A stretch of 64,000 nucleotides of DNA from an uncultured Pseudomonadota bacterium. Lineage in GTDB: Bacteria > Myxococcota_A > Bradymonadia > Bradymonadales > Bradymonadaceae. This document shows positions 63,466-64,000 of the stretch, piece after piece (the first letter of the stretch is position 1; each line of letters opens with the position of its first letter). The notes under the pieces are model-generated. The model was not told the origin of the DNA. It worked only from the letters and a program-made list of their open reading frames with translations, and did not search any database. The translations under genes were made by a program, and so were the position numbers. The stretch is taken from NCBI GenBank assembly GCA_913057905.1, contig CAJXPB010000002.1, positions 248,001 through 312,000 on the forward strand. Direction: 5' to 3'.

Positions 63466-64000
63466 ATGTTCTATCGCGCCGATTTCATCTTGCAGGGCCA
63501 CGACTGGATCGAGGATGGAGCCCTCGAGGTCCAGGACGACCAGATCCTACAGGTCGGGCCGGCCGAAGACCTGATCGACCCGAGCGACGCCCCCGACGTC
63601 ACCGATCTGGGTCACGTCGCACTGGTGCCCGGGCAGGTCAACGCCCACAGCCACGCCTTTCAGCGGGCGATTCGCGGACGCACTGAATACGTCAGCATCG
63701 ACCGTCAGGCCGACGATTTCTGGAGCTGGCGCGAGGCGATGTACGAGGCCGTCCTGTCGCTGGATGCCGACGCCTTCGAATCCGCCTGCCGGCGAGCCTT
63801 CGAGGAGATGGCCCTGACCGGCTACACCACCGTCGGGGAGTTCCACTACGTCCACCATCGGCCCGACGGAACGCCGTACGACGACCCAAACGAACTGGCG
63901 TACCGCGCCATCGACGCCGCCCGGGATGTCGGGCTGCGGATCTCGCTGTTGCGGGTCGCCTACAATCGTGCCGGCTACGACAAATCGCCAAACCCCCGCC
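63466..64000 (+). CDS. hutF: Amidohydrolase, formimidoylglutamate deiminase-like (HutF), truncated by the window edge
   Basis: The first 178 residues are seen; the frame is still open at the last base. The N-terminus (RADFILQGHDWIEDGALEVQDDQILQVG) and the metal-binding PGQVNAHSHAFQRAIRGRTE (H61, H63) followed by DDFWSWREAMYEAV are characteristic of the HutF branch. That enzyme hydrolyses N-formimidoyl-L-glutamate in histidine breakdown. GEFHYVHHRPDG continues the match. The other metal ligands lie outside the window. A related aminohydrolase such as 8-oxoguanine deaminase is less likely. It starts 83 bp after znuB. No other hut gene is in view. Confidence 0.8.
   Translation, partial: MFYRADFILQGHDWIEDGALEVQDDQILQVGPAEDLIDPSDAPDVTDLGHVALVPGQVNAHSHAFQRAIRGRTEYVSIDRQADDFWSWREAMYEAVLSLDADAFESACRRAFEEMALTGYTTVGEFHYVHHRPDGTPYDDPNELAYRAIDAARDVGLRISLLRVAYNRAGYDKSPNPR

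Overview
The window is high-GC, gene-dense bacterial chromosome. Its proteins are very rich in Asp and Glu, it has many lipoproteins and TonB-type systems, and its F1Fo genes are split (b', b, delta, alpha, gamma, beta, epsilon together, with no a or c gene). A receptor with a TonB domain fused to it, of a kind known from myxobacteria, points the same way. I infer a salt-adapted Gram-negative of the Myxococcota/Bradymonadia type. There is no rRNA or tRNA in the window to confirm this. I see no CRISPR array, insertion sequence or prophage.

Layout. 1-1.1 kb: end of a beta-propeller protein and a TenA/CADD-like di-iron protein. 1.3-7.8 kb (minus): ATP synthase operon; the beta subunit carries an insertion of about 58 residues. 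8.1-8.8 kb: nitroreductase. 8.9-17.9 kb (minus): two tandem, equal-length (1465 aa) metzincin lipoproteins. 18.2-24.9 kb (plus): 2-oxoglutarate dehydrogenase sucA-sucB-lpd and a secreted SGNH protein. 25-25.7 kb: repeat-rich non-coding DNA. 25.7-33.9 kb: eight-gene iron-uptake operon behind a Fur-box-like palindrome (receptor, MxcI-like lipoprotein, PepSY protein, two small membrane proteins, ExbB, ExbD, TonB). 34-38.6 kb: accessory stretch with lower GC, holding an AbiEi-like regulator with repeated operators, three lipoproteins (two of them near-duplicates) behind a promoter with a G9 spacer tract, and several copies of an intergenic palindromic element. 38.7-41.9 kb: type IIA topoisomerase A subunit and an SRAP protein.

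41.9-45.9 kb: a sulfur module. A sigma-54 activator, two YeeE/YedE transporters and a thioredoxin-like protein (minus) face a persulfide-dioxygenase/rhodanese protein (plus). The 280-bp gap holds two divergent sigma-54-type promoters placed symmetrically around one palindrome. I regard this as the most striking regulatory architecture in the window. 45.9-57.1 kb: aldehyde dehydrogenase, a HigA-type antitoxin without a toxin, family-4 uracil-DNA glycosylase, TPR lipoprotein, CoaBC, Nudix hydrolase, PPC/DUF296 protein, and two tandem SulP-STAS transporters with long C-terminal coiled coils. 57.3-63.4 kb: a zinc-type cluster (His-rich membrane protein, outer-membrane barrel, two lipoproteins, ZnuA, ZnuC, ZnuB). 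The window ends inside a HutF-like amidohydrolase.

All functional calls come from motifs read by eye. No database search was run.
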